The notes under the pieces: generated by a model | The model's input: only the letters and a program-made list of their open reading frames with translations | Told to the model about the DNA's origin: nothing | The model's database searches: none | In this document: positions 7,863 through 15,249 of the stretch, in pieces | How positions within the stretch are numbered: the stretch's first letter is position 1 | How the letters are laid out: each line of letters starts with the position of its first letter | Position numbers and translations under genes: made by a program | Virus record (IMG/VR): IMGVR_UViG_3300048121_001678 | Span: 62,001-126,000 of that record | DNA length: 64,000 nucleotides | Reading direction: 5' to 3' (one strand) | Source of the DNA: a virus

Positions 7863-8588
7863 TTAGATAATTTCACAATTTATATCATTAATACCAAATT
7901 CCTTAGCAACCATCTCGATTCTTTTAATCTTAGTTACGTTAGAACCCCAAGTAGACATATATAACCCATTCTTCATCAAAACTCTATCATAAGGTTTGAT
8001 TGAGTCTCTGAAACTTTCAAAATCCTCTTTGAAGAACTGACCAAATGTTTCATTAACCTTTGTTTTTTCAATACCTTCAGTGATTTCGTTCATAACACCC
8101 ACATACGTTTCTTTAGCGGTACTATTCATATAAACTTTACTACCTAAGGTAACCTTAAGGTTTGTTGATTTAGCTCGACCGATAGTTTTCTTAACTACAC
8201 TCTTCTCCTCTTCAGTCAATGTCATATCATTATCAACACTGAAACCTAAATCAATTTCTTTAATGTCAAGGTATCCCACCATCTTATCAATTCTTTCATT
8301 GAAAGAGTCAATGTCTCCAACATTAAACCATTCAGTGGTAATATTTCTACGGTCATCGTATTCTTTAATCACTCGATAATCATCAAAACAGACGTGAAGG
8401 ATACCTTCCAACTTATTCATATCCTGAGTTTCAAATACTCTAATCATCAATACATCAAATGGTAGGTGAGTCGAATTAAGTTGAGTCTCACGAATCTTAT
8501 ATTGTTTTGACAATCCAATCTTGTGATAACCATTTACGAAGTTACCACCATGGTCAATAATTCTTGCAACATAAACATATCCTTCCAT
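7863..8588 (-). CDS. T5orf172/MUG113-type GIY-YIG-like protein 1
   Basis: 241 aa. The N-terminal domain (about 1-105) opens with MEGYVYVARI, continues with HKIGLSKQYKIRETQLN, then KLEGILHVCFDD and TEWFNVG. This is the order expected for the T5orf172 branch of the GIY-YIG nuclease superfamily: the paired Tyr strand, the KIG strand, an Arg-containing helix, a Glu in the next helix, and the WF strand. The C-terminal about 130 residues are unassigned. It lies 3 bp from a paralogue starting with the same MEGY. It may act as a homing, host-degrading or modification-dependent nuclease; activity is unproven. Confidence 0.8.
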   Translation of the reverse strand: MEGYVYVARIIDHGGNFVNGYHKIGLSKQYKIRETQLNSTHLPFDVLMIRVFETQDMNKLEGILHVCFDDYRVIKEYDDRRNITTEWFNVGDIDSFNERIDKMVGYLDIKEIDLGFSVDNDMTLTEEEKSVVKKTIGRAKSTNLKVTLGSKVYMNSTAKETYVGVMNEITEGIEKTKVNETFGQFFKEDFESFRDSIKPYDRVLMKNGLYMSTWGSNVTKIKRIEMVAKEFGINDINCEII

Positions 8589-8591
8589 ATC

Positions 8592-9191
8592 TTAATCTTT
8601 TAATCGTTCTCCTGTTTCTTTGATAGTGAATTGTGACATATTATTTGTACCACTACCACCTCTCTTACCGTTTACAAATTTAACAATTCCATTGTTATAA
8701 AGTTTGTTTGGAGTGTCAAAAGTTTCACCTTTGAAGTGTAATAATCCTTTTGTGTCTAATTTTACCTCATATTCTACACCCTTATACTTTCTGATTAGTA
8801 TAGTGTCCTGTCCTAATGATTCTGCCAATACCGAAAGTCTATTATCAACTTCAACAGAACTGTTTTCTTTCTCTTGCTCCATATCGAAGTGTTCCGCTTC
8901 GTATGCGTTCATAAAGTTGATGAATTCACCAGTCAATGTGTCTTCGTCATCTTTGAACCATTCTCCGTGGGTTCTACGACTATCTAAGATGGAATGTAAC
9001 ATCTTCTCCACCTTATTCATGTTATCGACCTTAAAGACAGTCACAACTTTGTAACCAACAGGTGACTTTGTTCTATTAAGTTGATTTTCTCTCTGTACAG
9101 GATTAATAGATAAACCAATTTTTTTGTCATTGATATCCATCTGTCTTCCCATAACATCGTATAATTCTCCTAAGTAAATATATCCCTCCAT
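8592..9191 (-). CDS. T5orf172/MUG113-type GIY-YIG-like protein 2
   Basis: 199 aa, a paralogue of the downstream gene: MEGYIYLGEL, KKIGLSINPVQRENQLN, KVEKMLHSILDSRR and GEWFKD align with the same GIY-YIG-like landmarks. The C-terminal domain differs (about 125-199, YKGVEYEVKLDTKGLLHF, NGKRGGSG) and resembles a small RAMA-like or DUF4357-like beta domain often joined to nucleases and methylases. The start overlaps the upstream stop as TAATG. Either a nuclease or a DNA-binding accessory is possible. Confidence 0.78.
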   Translation of the reverse strand: MEGYIYLGELYDVMGRQMDINDKKIGLSINPVQRENQLNRTKSPVGYKVVTVFKVDNMNKVEKMLHSILDSRRTHGEWFKDDEDTLTGEFINFMNAYEAEHFDMEQEKENSSVEVDNRLSVLAESLGQDTILIRKYKGVEYEVKLDTKGLLHFKGETFDTPNKLYNNGIVKFVNGKRGGSGTNNMSQFTIKETGERLKD

Positions 9192-9448
9192 TATCCTAAG
9201 TGATTTTTAAATTCTCTCATCTCTTGTTCTTCGTATCTTTTGTATTGTTCTTCACGACGCAAGACACTCATAAAGTCGAAGATGTATTTCTTAACCTCGT
9301 TGAGGTGATTGTTAACGTCCATTCCACGGTCCAACATCTCTTGACTATCAGATAGGTTAGATGCCACTCGCATCAACACATCAGTGGTTTTCAACATTTC
9401 AGCCGGTAAAAATTCTCCGTACTTCTCACAAAATTCAACTTTGGTCAT
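9191..9448 (-). CDS. Small helical protein, unknown function
   Basis: 85 aa, almost entirely helical by composition, with a charged C-terminus (REEQYKRYEEQEMREF). It is translationally coupled to the GIY-YIG-like gene (TAATG at 9189-9193). Upstream, the minus strand holds TTG-N20-TATATTCG, one base off the Bacteroidetes promoter consensus, just past the preceding terminator, so a transcript may begin here. No family recognised. Confidence 0.7.
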   Translation of the reverse strand: MTKVEFCEKYGEFLPAEMLKTTDVLMRVASNLSDSQEMLDRGMDVNNHLNEVKKYIFDFMSVLRREEQYKRYEEQEMREFKNHLG

Positions 9449-9469
9449 ATCTCTATCGTTTTATTATAT

Positions 9470-9500
9470 TACGAATATACAACAAAAAAGGGACTCTCAC
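9470..9500 (-). promoter_or_regulatory. Possible Bacteroidetes-like promoter
   Basis: On the minus strand TTG and TATATTCG are separated by 20 nt, downstream of the deaminase terminator and upstream of the ATG at 9448. One base differs from TAnnTTTG and the -33 box is CTTG. The call is weak, but it is well placed to start the 9448-7863 operon. Confidence 0.3.
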
Positions 9501-9510
9501 AAGTCCCTTT
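9483..9510 (-). terminator. Rho-independent terminator after deaminase
   Basis: A 9-bp stem (AAAGGGACT at 9487-9495 with AGTCCCTTT at 9502-9510) and a 6-nt loop are followed on the minus strand by TTTTTTGTT. It ends 4 bp past the deaminase stop codon. Confidence 0.85.
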
Positions 9511-9514
9511 CAAA

Positions 9515-9964
9515 TTATTCATCATAAAAAATCACCTCCACACCACTTTCTTCAAACATTTGTTTTGAACGTTTGGCATGTTCGTCCCAATGTTCTCGGT
9601 TTCGTGTGGTATCCTGAGTCTTACAGTATATACGTCTTACCCCTGAACTGATAATCCCACGAGCACAATCACTACACGGAATACCACAGGTCAGATACAT
9701 TGTCGTATCTCTTAGACTAACACCGATACGTGCAGCATTATACAAAGCGTTACGTTCAGCATGTTCAAACCAAAAATACTTCTCTGGTCTTACCTGACGT
9801 TCTTCAACATCATCGTTGATACCACGAGGAAAGGAGTTATACCCAGTGGTGATAATCTCATTATCTTTTCCAACGATAACGGCACCTATCTGAGTTCGTT
9901 GGTCCTTTGACTTTAGTTTAACGGTCTCAGCGATGTTTAAAAAATACTTATCCCAATTCATCAT
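9515..9964 (-). CDS. Deoxycytidylate (dCMP) deaminase family protein
   Basis: 149 aa, zinc-dependent deaminase fold. Landmarks are TQIGAVIVGKDNEIITTGYN, the zinc and proton-shuttle motif HAERNAL, and the PCSDCARGIISSGV cysteine pair. Length and the MMNWDKYFLNIAETVKLKS start fit the dCMP deaminase/ComEB family, which makes dUMP for thymidylate synthesis. This is a common phage nucleotide-metabolism gene. A strong terminator follows immediately. Deaminases of free cytidine or tRNA are possible but the sequence is less like them. Confidence 0.9.
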   Translation of the reverse strand: MMNWDKYFLNIAETVKLKSKDQRTQIGAVIVGKDNEIITTGYNSFPRGINDDVEERQVRPEKYFWFEHAERNALYNAARIGVSLRDTTMYLTCGIPCSDCARGIISSGVRRIYCKTQDTTRNREHWDEHAKRSKQMFEESGVEVIFYDE

Positions 9965-10097
9965 CTTCTTTTTTTACATACCACGATGGGTTTGGTAGAC
10001 CTGAATACTCATCCCACTCTTCATCAGGTATCCAATTTACTGTACTACCTGAGAGACGTTGTTCGTCTTCTCTATCTTTACTATTCCGTCTGCCCAT
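9948..10097 (-). CDS. Possible 49-aa overlapping acidic protein
   Basis: A short frame opens with ATG at 10097 and ends with TAA at 9948 (MGRRNSKDREDEQRLSG start, WYVKKEDDELG end). It fills the 72-bp gap between the deaminase and the gp46-like gene, overlapping the latter by 61 bp and the deaminase start by 17 bp. Composition (Trp, Asp, Glu, Pro) is protein-like, and the arrangement fits the overlapping style of the genome. The long overlap lowers confidence. Confidence 0.4.
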   Translation of the reverse strand: MGRRNSKDREDEQRLSGSTVNWIPDEEWDEYSGLPNPSWYVKKEDDELG

Positions 10098-12412
10098 TGT
10101 GATACCATTGGATTATGTGTAATTATTAATATTTTCTCGAAGTAGTCCTTAATCTTATGGAAGAATTCTGCAACCATCTCCAAGTTGTCGTTAGATATTT
10201 TACCGAATACCTCATCGAATACAACGATATTTGGTTTTGGTAGAGAACATACTTTTGATAGAACTGCTCTGAGTGCTAGTGACGCCATTGTTCTTTCAAA
10301 CCCTGAACCTGAAGACATCAACTTTTCAATACCAGTGTTGTTATCAATCATCCAAAACTCCACTTCATCTTTATCAGATATACGAACCTCTAACTTAAAC
10401 TCCGCAGAATCAACTAATAATCTTTGTAGTTCTGAGTTGATGACTGGCATCATACTTCTCATAATCATCTTTGATATACCTTTCTTACCAAACAGTTCCA
10501 AATATATTTTATAGATTTTAAGTTTCGACTCTTCTTCTTTGATTTTCTGAATTAATTCTTTAAAGTCTTCAATCTTCTCCTCATATTTTTTAATGTTGGC
10601 CTCGGAATTAGTGATTTCATAATTCACCCCATCTTTTTCTCTTTGAAGGTCTTCTAACCTCATATCAGCACGTAAGATTGTTTCATCAATTTTTTTATTC
10701 TCCTCAAACTTCTCCTTATCTTTATTAAAACGGTCCAACTTGTCTTGCACTTTTTCCCTTTTTAATGTTAAGGACTCCAATTGAATCTCATACTTTTCTT
10801 TAATGAGTTTATTTCTTTCATACTGGTCGAAATCTTTCTTTAAATTAACAAACGTTAACTCTTTCTTCGATAACTTATCAACCTCTTTGGTACTTACCTT
10901 AACTTTCTTATTAAGGTCTTTTACCTCATCTTTCTTTTTGTCAGCATAATCTGATTTAGCCAACTCTATCCCACAATATTGACAGGAGAAACCTCCCTCA
11001 AAATCCTTCAATTCATCGGTGATGTCTGAGATTTTTGATTCCATTGTTCTCAATGTAATTTTCTCCTCAGACAGAAGGTTCTTAACATCATCATGTTTAT
11101 CCTCGTGATAATACTCAGAAGGTTCAATAACTTTCACTCCTTTTAAGTCTGACTCAGTTGAGATGATTTTGGATTTAAACTCCTCAATATCTCTTTTCAT
11201 ATCGTCAGGTCTTATTTTTAATAACTCACTATCCAAACCAGTATGTTTCTGTTTCAAAAGCCCATCACGGTACTCCTGTCCTTTCTCAATTCTTTGGTTA
11301 ACGTCTTTGAGTTTTTCATTCTGACCTTTAATGTTATCTTCTTGACCTTTGATTTGTTCATTGTGCTCACCAATGTAACTTTTCAAAGACTCGATATCAT
11401 AAAGATTTGAAGTCATACTCTTTTGAAACTTTGATGACATTTCCTTTGCGGTGTCTTCTTTAAGTTTCAATGCGTCCAACCCTAAGAACCTTGAAAGGAC
11501 TTGCCCTCTCGCTGTTGGTTTGGCGTCAATTAACTCTTCTAAGTTACTTGATGTTGTTAAGATTGTCATCAAAAAGTCATCCATAGAACCTATAGATTTC
11601 TTAATGAAGTCTTCTGTTTCCCTTCTTTGTTCACCAGTGAAGTTCAATAGGCTACCGTCGGCAAGTTTTTTGAAGAAGTCCAAAGAAGTACTAACAGTGT
11701 AGTCTTTCTTATTTCTCTTCAACTTACGTGTTACCTCTCTGACGATGATATACTCCTCACCATCAATAAGAACTTCACCCTTTACTGTGACCTTATCCTT
11801 GTTTCTAAATCTATTAAAGATTTCTTCTGCCTTACTCGTCTTAGTAGTCTGGTTAAAGAAAAGGAAAAGAAGGAGGTCTACTGTCAATACGGTCTTTCCA
11901 CCAAAATTGGGGGGGTTGGATTCGACCGTTGATATCCCCTTGATTTTATTGAAGTCCAAAATCTGTCCGTCACCAAAAGATAAGAAGTTTGAAAACTCAA
12001 CCTTCTTAATGTACCATTTTTTAAATGGAGTAACTTCCGCTTTATCAGACGCAATCGCGTTCTCAACGGAATCATCCAATTTAAGTACATCATCACTAAA
12101 TTCTTTTAGTCCATTATTATCTAAAAACTTGACAATCAATTCCTTCTGGTAATTCTCATCCAAAATATTCATAGACACGTCTATTGACTGTAAATCACCT
12201 TCATCGGTTTTGACTTTAGTGACCACATTAACATTAGTGGATGAATATTTCTTCTGAAAATAAGTTCTAACTCTTTTTATTCTTTCCTGTGTGAAGTTTT
12301 CGGGGGTATCTTCCCACACAACCTGAATATAAGGATTAGACAAATCATCAGTTTTTAGTTTATGCGACATAAATTTATAGTTTAATTCTTTTGGCGGATT
12401 GAACAAATCCAT
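10037..12412 (-). CDS. 46: gp46-like SbcC/Rad50 family ATPase
   Basis: 791 aa. This should be the ATPase subunit of the phage recombination and host-DNA-degrading nuclease, partner of the protein encoded at 14467. The SMC-type head begins late: KKVEFSNFLSFGDG at about 136-149, and the P-loop SNPPNFGGKT at 165-174, which lacks the usual first Gly. Long coiled coils flank a zinc hook with CQYCG near residue 476. The C-terminal head has the signature SSGSGFERTMASLALR, Walker B NIVVFDEVF and the H-loop IIITHNP-like segment ILIITHN. An extra about 130-residue N-terminal domain makes it longer than T4 gp46 as I remember it. It is followed closely by the deaminase. Confidence 0.93.
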   Translation of the reverse strand: MDLFNPPKELNYKFMSHKLKTDDLSNPYIQVVWEDTPENFTQERIKRVRTYFQKKYSSTNVNVVTKVKTDEGDLQSIDVSMNILDENYQKELIVKFLDNNGLKEFSDDVLKLDDSVENAIASDKAEVTPFKKWYIKKVEFSNFLSFGDGQILDFNKIKGISTVESNPPNFGGKTVLTVDLLLFLFFNQTTKTSKAEEIFNRFRNKDKVTVKGEVLIDGEEYIIVREVTRKLKRNKKDYTVSTSLDFFKKLADGSLLNFTGEQRRETEDFIKKSIGSMDDFLMTILTTSSNLEELIDAKPTARGQVLSRFLGLDALKLKEDTAKEMSSKFQKSMTSNLYDIESLKSYIGEHNEQIKGQEDNIKGQNEKLKDVNQRIEKGQEYRDGLLKQKHTGLDSELLKIRPDDMKRDIEEFKSKIISTESDLKGVKVIEPSEYYHEDKHDDVKNLLSEEKITLRTMESKISDITDELKDFEGGFSCQYCGIELAKSDYADKKKDEVKDLNKKVKVSTKEVDKLSKKELTFVNLKKDFDQYERNKLIKEKYEIQLESLTLKREKVQDKLDRFNKDKEKFEENKKIDETILRADMRLEDLQREKDGVNYEITNSEANIKKYEEKIEDFKELIQKIKEEESKLKIYKIYLELFGKKGISKMIMRSMMPVINSELQRLLVDSAEFKLEVRISDKDEVEFWMIDNNTGIEKLMSSGSGFERTMASLALRAVLSKVCSLPKPNIVVFDEVFGKISNDNLEMVAEFFHKIKDYFEKILIITHNPMVSQWADGIVKIEKTNNVSQVVQ

Positions 12413-12414
12413 TC

Positions 12415-12675
12415 TTACAACTTAATCTCCAAAGGGGTATTTTCGTCTTCGTTTGGTGCACTTACTGCACCCATATCAATTTTAGCTGTTTTACCCTCAA
12501 CAACCATATCTTCTTGTGTCTTACCACTTAATTCTCTAAGCGATTCCATCTGTTTCATCATTTGGTCTTGCCACATTTTTTCCATCTGACGTTGAGCACT
12601 TTTGATGTTTTGATTTCTTGCTTGAACTCTCTTACGGTGTGCCTTAGCACCACCTCTTTTTTTTGATTTTCCCAT
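12415..12675 (-). CDS. Small basic-headed protein, unknown function
   Basis: 86 aa. The N-terminus is strongly basic (MGKSKKRGGAKAHRKRVQAR), the middle is a Gln/Met-rich helix, and the tail is acidic. It lies 2 bp upstream of the gp46-like gene and is presumably co-transcribed. The basic head suggests nucleic-acid binding, but no family is recognised. Confidence 0.75.
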   Translation of the reverse strand: MGKSKKRGGAKAHRKRVQARNQNIKSAQRQMEKMWQDQMMKQMESLRELSGKTQEDMVVEGKTAKIDMGAVSAPNEDENTPLEIKL

Positions 12676-12677
12676 AC

Positions 12678-12684
12678 TATTTAT
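12678..12684 (+). promoter_or_regulatory. ACTATTTAT element upstream of the 12702 gene
   Basis: The plus strand reads ATACTATTTATAAATAAATT, with the core ending 17 nt before the ATG at 12702. It overlaps an opposing copy on the minus strand, so the 26-bp gap may hold two divergent promoters. Confidence 0.5.
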
Positions 12685-12689
12685 AAATA
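12683..12689 (-). promoter_or_regulatory. TATTTAT element opposing the plus-strand copy
   Basis: The minus strand reads AATTTATTTATAAATAG, 7 nt before the ATG at 12675. The short gap would leave almost no leader, so this copy may simply be the palindromic shadow of the plus-strand element. Confidence 0.25.
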
Positions 12690-12701
12690 AATTATTTGTT
12701 T

Positions 12702-12908
12702 ATGAGAAATATAATAACAAAATTCATGAATAACAAGTGGGTTAAGCTCATTTTTTCAATATCTATTATAGTCTCATCTATACCCTCAATTATACAAGAT
12801 TTTCAGGTAGGAGTCAATAATGGATGGCACCATTATGGAATGTTGTTAATTGGTATAAACTATCTTTTAGAATCCCTACTTTGGGTTATTGACTTATGGA
12901 AAAAATAG
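12702..12908 (+). CDS. Small membrane protein
   Basis: 68 aa from the ATG at 12702 (a TTG two codons earlier is possible). Two hydrophobic segments are visible: VKLIFSISIIVSSIPSII and MLLIGINYLLESLLWVI. The stop overlaps the next gene by 13 bp, so it is translated with the CorA-like protein and may act with it. No family recognised. Confidence 0.75.
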   Translation: MRNIITKFMNNKWVKLIFSISIIVSSIPSIIQDFQVGVNNGWHHYGMLLIGINYLLESLLWVIDLWKK

Positions 12909-13306
12909 AATCATTTAGAAAACAAGTAACACTACTTGAAAGTTTAATTAGAAATGATAAAGACAGCTACGATGAATGGGACTTCTATCGTATAAAGAAA
13001 GATATGTTAGAATTTAAGTACTTAAATCCTGATAATTATGAAATTGATAAACTCATTTTATTATTAGAATCATTGGAAGAAGCACATAACAAATTACAGG
13101 ATAAAAAAATGAACCATAAGTTAAATCTATTAACTATATGGTCCACTATTTTCTTACCACTATCATTCTACACAGGTATGTGGGGAATGAACTTTGATGA
13201 CGTACCTTTACTCACTGGTGATGATGGATTTTGGGTATTTGCCACATTATCCGTCATAACTATTATAGTAATGTTCGCTTACTTCAAAAGAAACAAGTGG
13301 TATTAA
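12896..13306 (+). CDS. Minimal CorA-like membrane protein
   Basis: 136 aa. A helical N-terminal part (1-75, EEAHNKLQDKK) leads into a first membrane segment LTIWSTIFLPLSFYTGMWGMN and a second FWVFATLSVITIIVMFAYF ending in KRNKWY. This is the C-terminal pore part of CorA-type Mg2+ channels, including the diagnostic GMN (residues 97-99) and the basic tail. The large cytoplasmic domain of ordinary CorA (over 300 aa) is missing. It could still form a pentameric channel, which may move Mg2+ or affect membrane potential. It converges on the next gene with a 4-bp overlap of stop codons. Confidence 0.85.
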   Translation: MEKIESFRKQVTLLESLIRNDKDSYDEWDFYRIKKDMLEFKYLNPDNYEIDKLILLLESLEEAHNKLQDKKMNHKLNLLTIWSTIFLPLSFYTGMWGMNFDDVPLLTGDDGFWVFATLSVITIIVMFAYFKRNKWY

Positions 13307-13632
13307 GATTCAAAATGGTCAACAATCGTATTGATTGCCCATACACCACCTGAAGCTAACATCCCATCAAAGAAGATTGCAGGTACTGTTGATAGACCCA
13401 TTTCATTACCCCAAATGGAGTAAATAAATGCACCCATAAAAAATCCTACCCACGTTGAACAACACATCATACAGGAAATAATTCCGTGAATAAAGTTGAA
13501 CAACGGTCCGATAACAGGGGTACTTGAGTTACCCATAGTCTCTACTGATGTACGTAATCCTTGAAATATGGAACCATATACAATTATCTGTGTCATTCCG
13601 TATGCGGCTACTAACCATGCTAATAATATCAT
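13303..13632 (-). CDS. Small membrane protein, DUF1360-like
   Basis: 109 aa with three to four hydrophobic segments (ILLAWLVAAYGMTQIIV, a segment around IISCMMCCSTWVGFFMG, and VPAIFFDGMLASGGVWAI). The CxxC followed by STWVG is the feature of DUF1360-like phage and bacterial membrane proteins. The start overlaps the upstream gene as ATGA. Function unknown. Confidence 0.75.
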   Translation of the reverse strand: MILLAWLVAAYGMTQIIVYGSIFQGLRTSVETMGNSSTPVIGPLFNFIHGIISCMMCCSTWVGFFMGAFIYSIWGNEMGLSTVPAIFFDGMLASGGVWAINTIVDHFES

Positions 13633-14495
13633 AATTTATTTTTTAAATTTGTTGATGCCAAAAATGTGGCGTTTTCTTTTTTAAACTCTTTATCTAATTC
13701 TAACATAATTTTTTCATATTGTGAAATAAAATTATCTTTTTCTCTAATTTTGTCTTTAAGCTTTTGAATAGTTTTTTGTAAACCTTTAAGTTTTTCAGGT
13801 GAACTATCACCCTTTATCTCTTTGATTACCTCCACTGGTACTTCTTTGATAATCTCGACTTCTTTGATGACTTCGACTTCCTTAACAACCTCTTTAGGTT
13901 TTTCCTCCAAAAGAATTTCCAACTCAGATAGTTGCTTCTCCAATTTTTTCTTTTCAGCATTTGTATTCTTTAGCTTCGTACTATATGTTTTATTTGACTT
14001 TTCCAACTTGGCAAGTTTTCCACCAAGTTCCTTTACCTGTTCGTCATCAGTAATATAAACCTCTTTGGTGACCACCTTTTCGATAGGTTTTTCTACCTCA
14101 ATAATCTTCTCAACTTCTTTAATTACCTCCACAGGTTTTTCAACCTCCACGATAACCTCTTTCTCGACCACCTTTTCGACAATCTTTTCAACAGGTACCT
14201 CTTTGGTAATAACCCTCTCAACCTCTTTGATAACCTCTACGGGGACTTCTATCTCGACAACCTTCTCTACCACCTTTTCAACAGGAACCTCCACACGGAC
14301 TTCTTTAACCACTTCTTTCTCAATGACCTTAACTCCATCGGCGTTTAACATCCCATACTTTTCAATCTGATAACCTTGGGCAAAACATTCTTTTGTGAAC
14401 TCATCAATGTTGAGTTCATTCAACTTACAAAACGCTTTAAGGTCCTTAAGTTCAGAGGACGAAAAATTAATAGTTGGTGAGTTGCTCTGTGCCAT
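13629..14495 (-). CDS. Val/Glu/Lys repeat protein, extended coiled coil
   Basis: 288 aa. The N-terminal about 55 residues are non-repetitive (SSSELKDLKAFCKLNELNID). Residues about 65-150 and 205-230 consist of irregular repeats of the type EVPVEKVVEKVVE and KEVEVIKEV, and the rest is a conventional charged coiled coil (LEKSNKTYSTKLKN, LKGLQKTIQKLKDK). It overlaps the gp47-like gene by 29 bp, so it is expressed with the recombination nuclease. The repeats alternate hydrophobic and charged residues with Pro every few positions, giving a stiff rod rather than a plain leucine zipper. No family recognised. Confidence 0.8.
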   Translation of the reverse strand: MAQSNSPTINFSSSELKDLKAFCKLNELNIDEFTKECFAQGYQIEKYGMLNADGVKVIEKEVVKEVRVEVPVEKVVEKVVEIEVPVEVIKEVERVITKEVPVEKIVEKVVEKEVIVEVEKPVEVIKEVEKIIEVEKPIEKVVTKEVYITDDEQVKELGGKLAKLEKSNKTYSTKLKNTNAEKKKLEKQLSELEILLEEKPKEVVKEVEVIKEVEIIKEVPVEVIKEIKGDSSPEKLKGLQKTIQKLKDKIREKDNFISQYEKIMLELDKEFKKENATFLASTNLKNKL

Positions 14496-15249
14496 TTTCT
14501 AAATCTTCTATATCTGTAATCTTAAAACTTAAGAATGGACGTGGGTTTGATAAATCAACAAACGAATACTTCTCATTCTCTACATCATAAACACCAAAAC
14601 CGTGTTTAGTTACTGATTCACCAAAGTTTTGTTGTATCGTTGAACCAACCATATACGCCTTTTTCTTATTTGGTATATCAATCACCTGACGTTTATGGAT
14701 ATCACCACATAACACAACATCTAACCCTTTAAAGTTTTCAATCTCATATGCATGGTCTCCAAAGTCGAAACCAGTATCTGTTGTTAGTCCCTGAATCGGG
14801 TCGTGGAATAACCCAATCTTATACCCTTCAGCATCAGAGATGTCGGGTTTGATGTTACCCTGAAACTGTGAATACACACACCAACTTATATTATTATCCT
14901 CATAAACCCCTCGGTCTCTGTAGTATACAATCTCAGAGTTTTTCAATGAATCAATAATAGGTGTCAGCGCATCCAAACGATTAAGATTGTTATTAAGGAA
15001 GTCATGGTTACCAGGAATAAGGACTGTCTTCGCAATCTTTGTACATTCTGTCAATGTCCATGCAACTATTTCAATAAGTTCAGGTGTCATCTGATTCTTA
15101 CTGTGAACCAAATCACCAGTGAAAACAATACGGTCAGGGGTAATCTCTTTAAACTTATCTAACATCTCTGTCAGAATCTGTCTATATAAATCGTGGTCCT
15201 TAAATAACCTTATATGAAGGTCTGAAAAATGTACAATCTTTTTTATCAT
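14467..15249 (-). CDS. 47: gp47-like SbcD/Mre11 family nuclease
   Basis: 260 aa from the ATG at 15249, which overlaps the upstream stop as ATGA; the TTG two codons earlier is less likely. All metallophosphoesterase motifs are in order: IVHFSDLHIR (Asp10, His12), VFTGDLVHSK, LIPGNHDFLNNN, IGLFHDPI and VLCGDIHKRQ. It is the nuclease partner of the gp46-like ATPase (10037-12412). Together they resect DNA ends for recombination-dependent replication. In T4 the two genes are near neighbours; here four other genes and part of a fifth lie between them. Confidence 0.93.
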   Translation of the reverse strand: MIKKIVHFSDLHIRLFKDHDLYRQILTEMLDKFKEITPDRIVFTGDLVHSKNQMTPELIEIVAWTLTECTKIAKTVLIPGNHDFLNNNLNRLDALTPIIDSLKNSEIVYYRDRGVYEDNNISWCVYSQFQGNIKPDISDAEGYKIGLFHDPIQGLTTDTGFDFGDHAYEIENFKGLDVVLCGDIHKRQVIDIPNKKKAYMVGSTIQQNFGESVTKHGFGVYDVENEKYSFVDLSNPRPFLSFKITDIEDLENGTEQLTNY

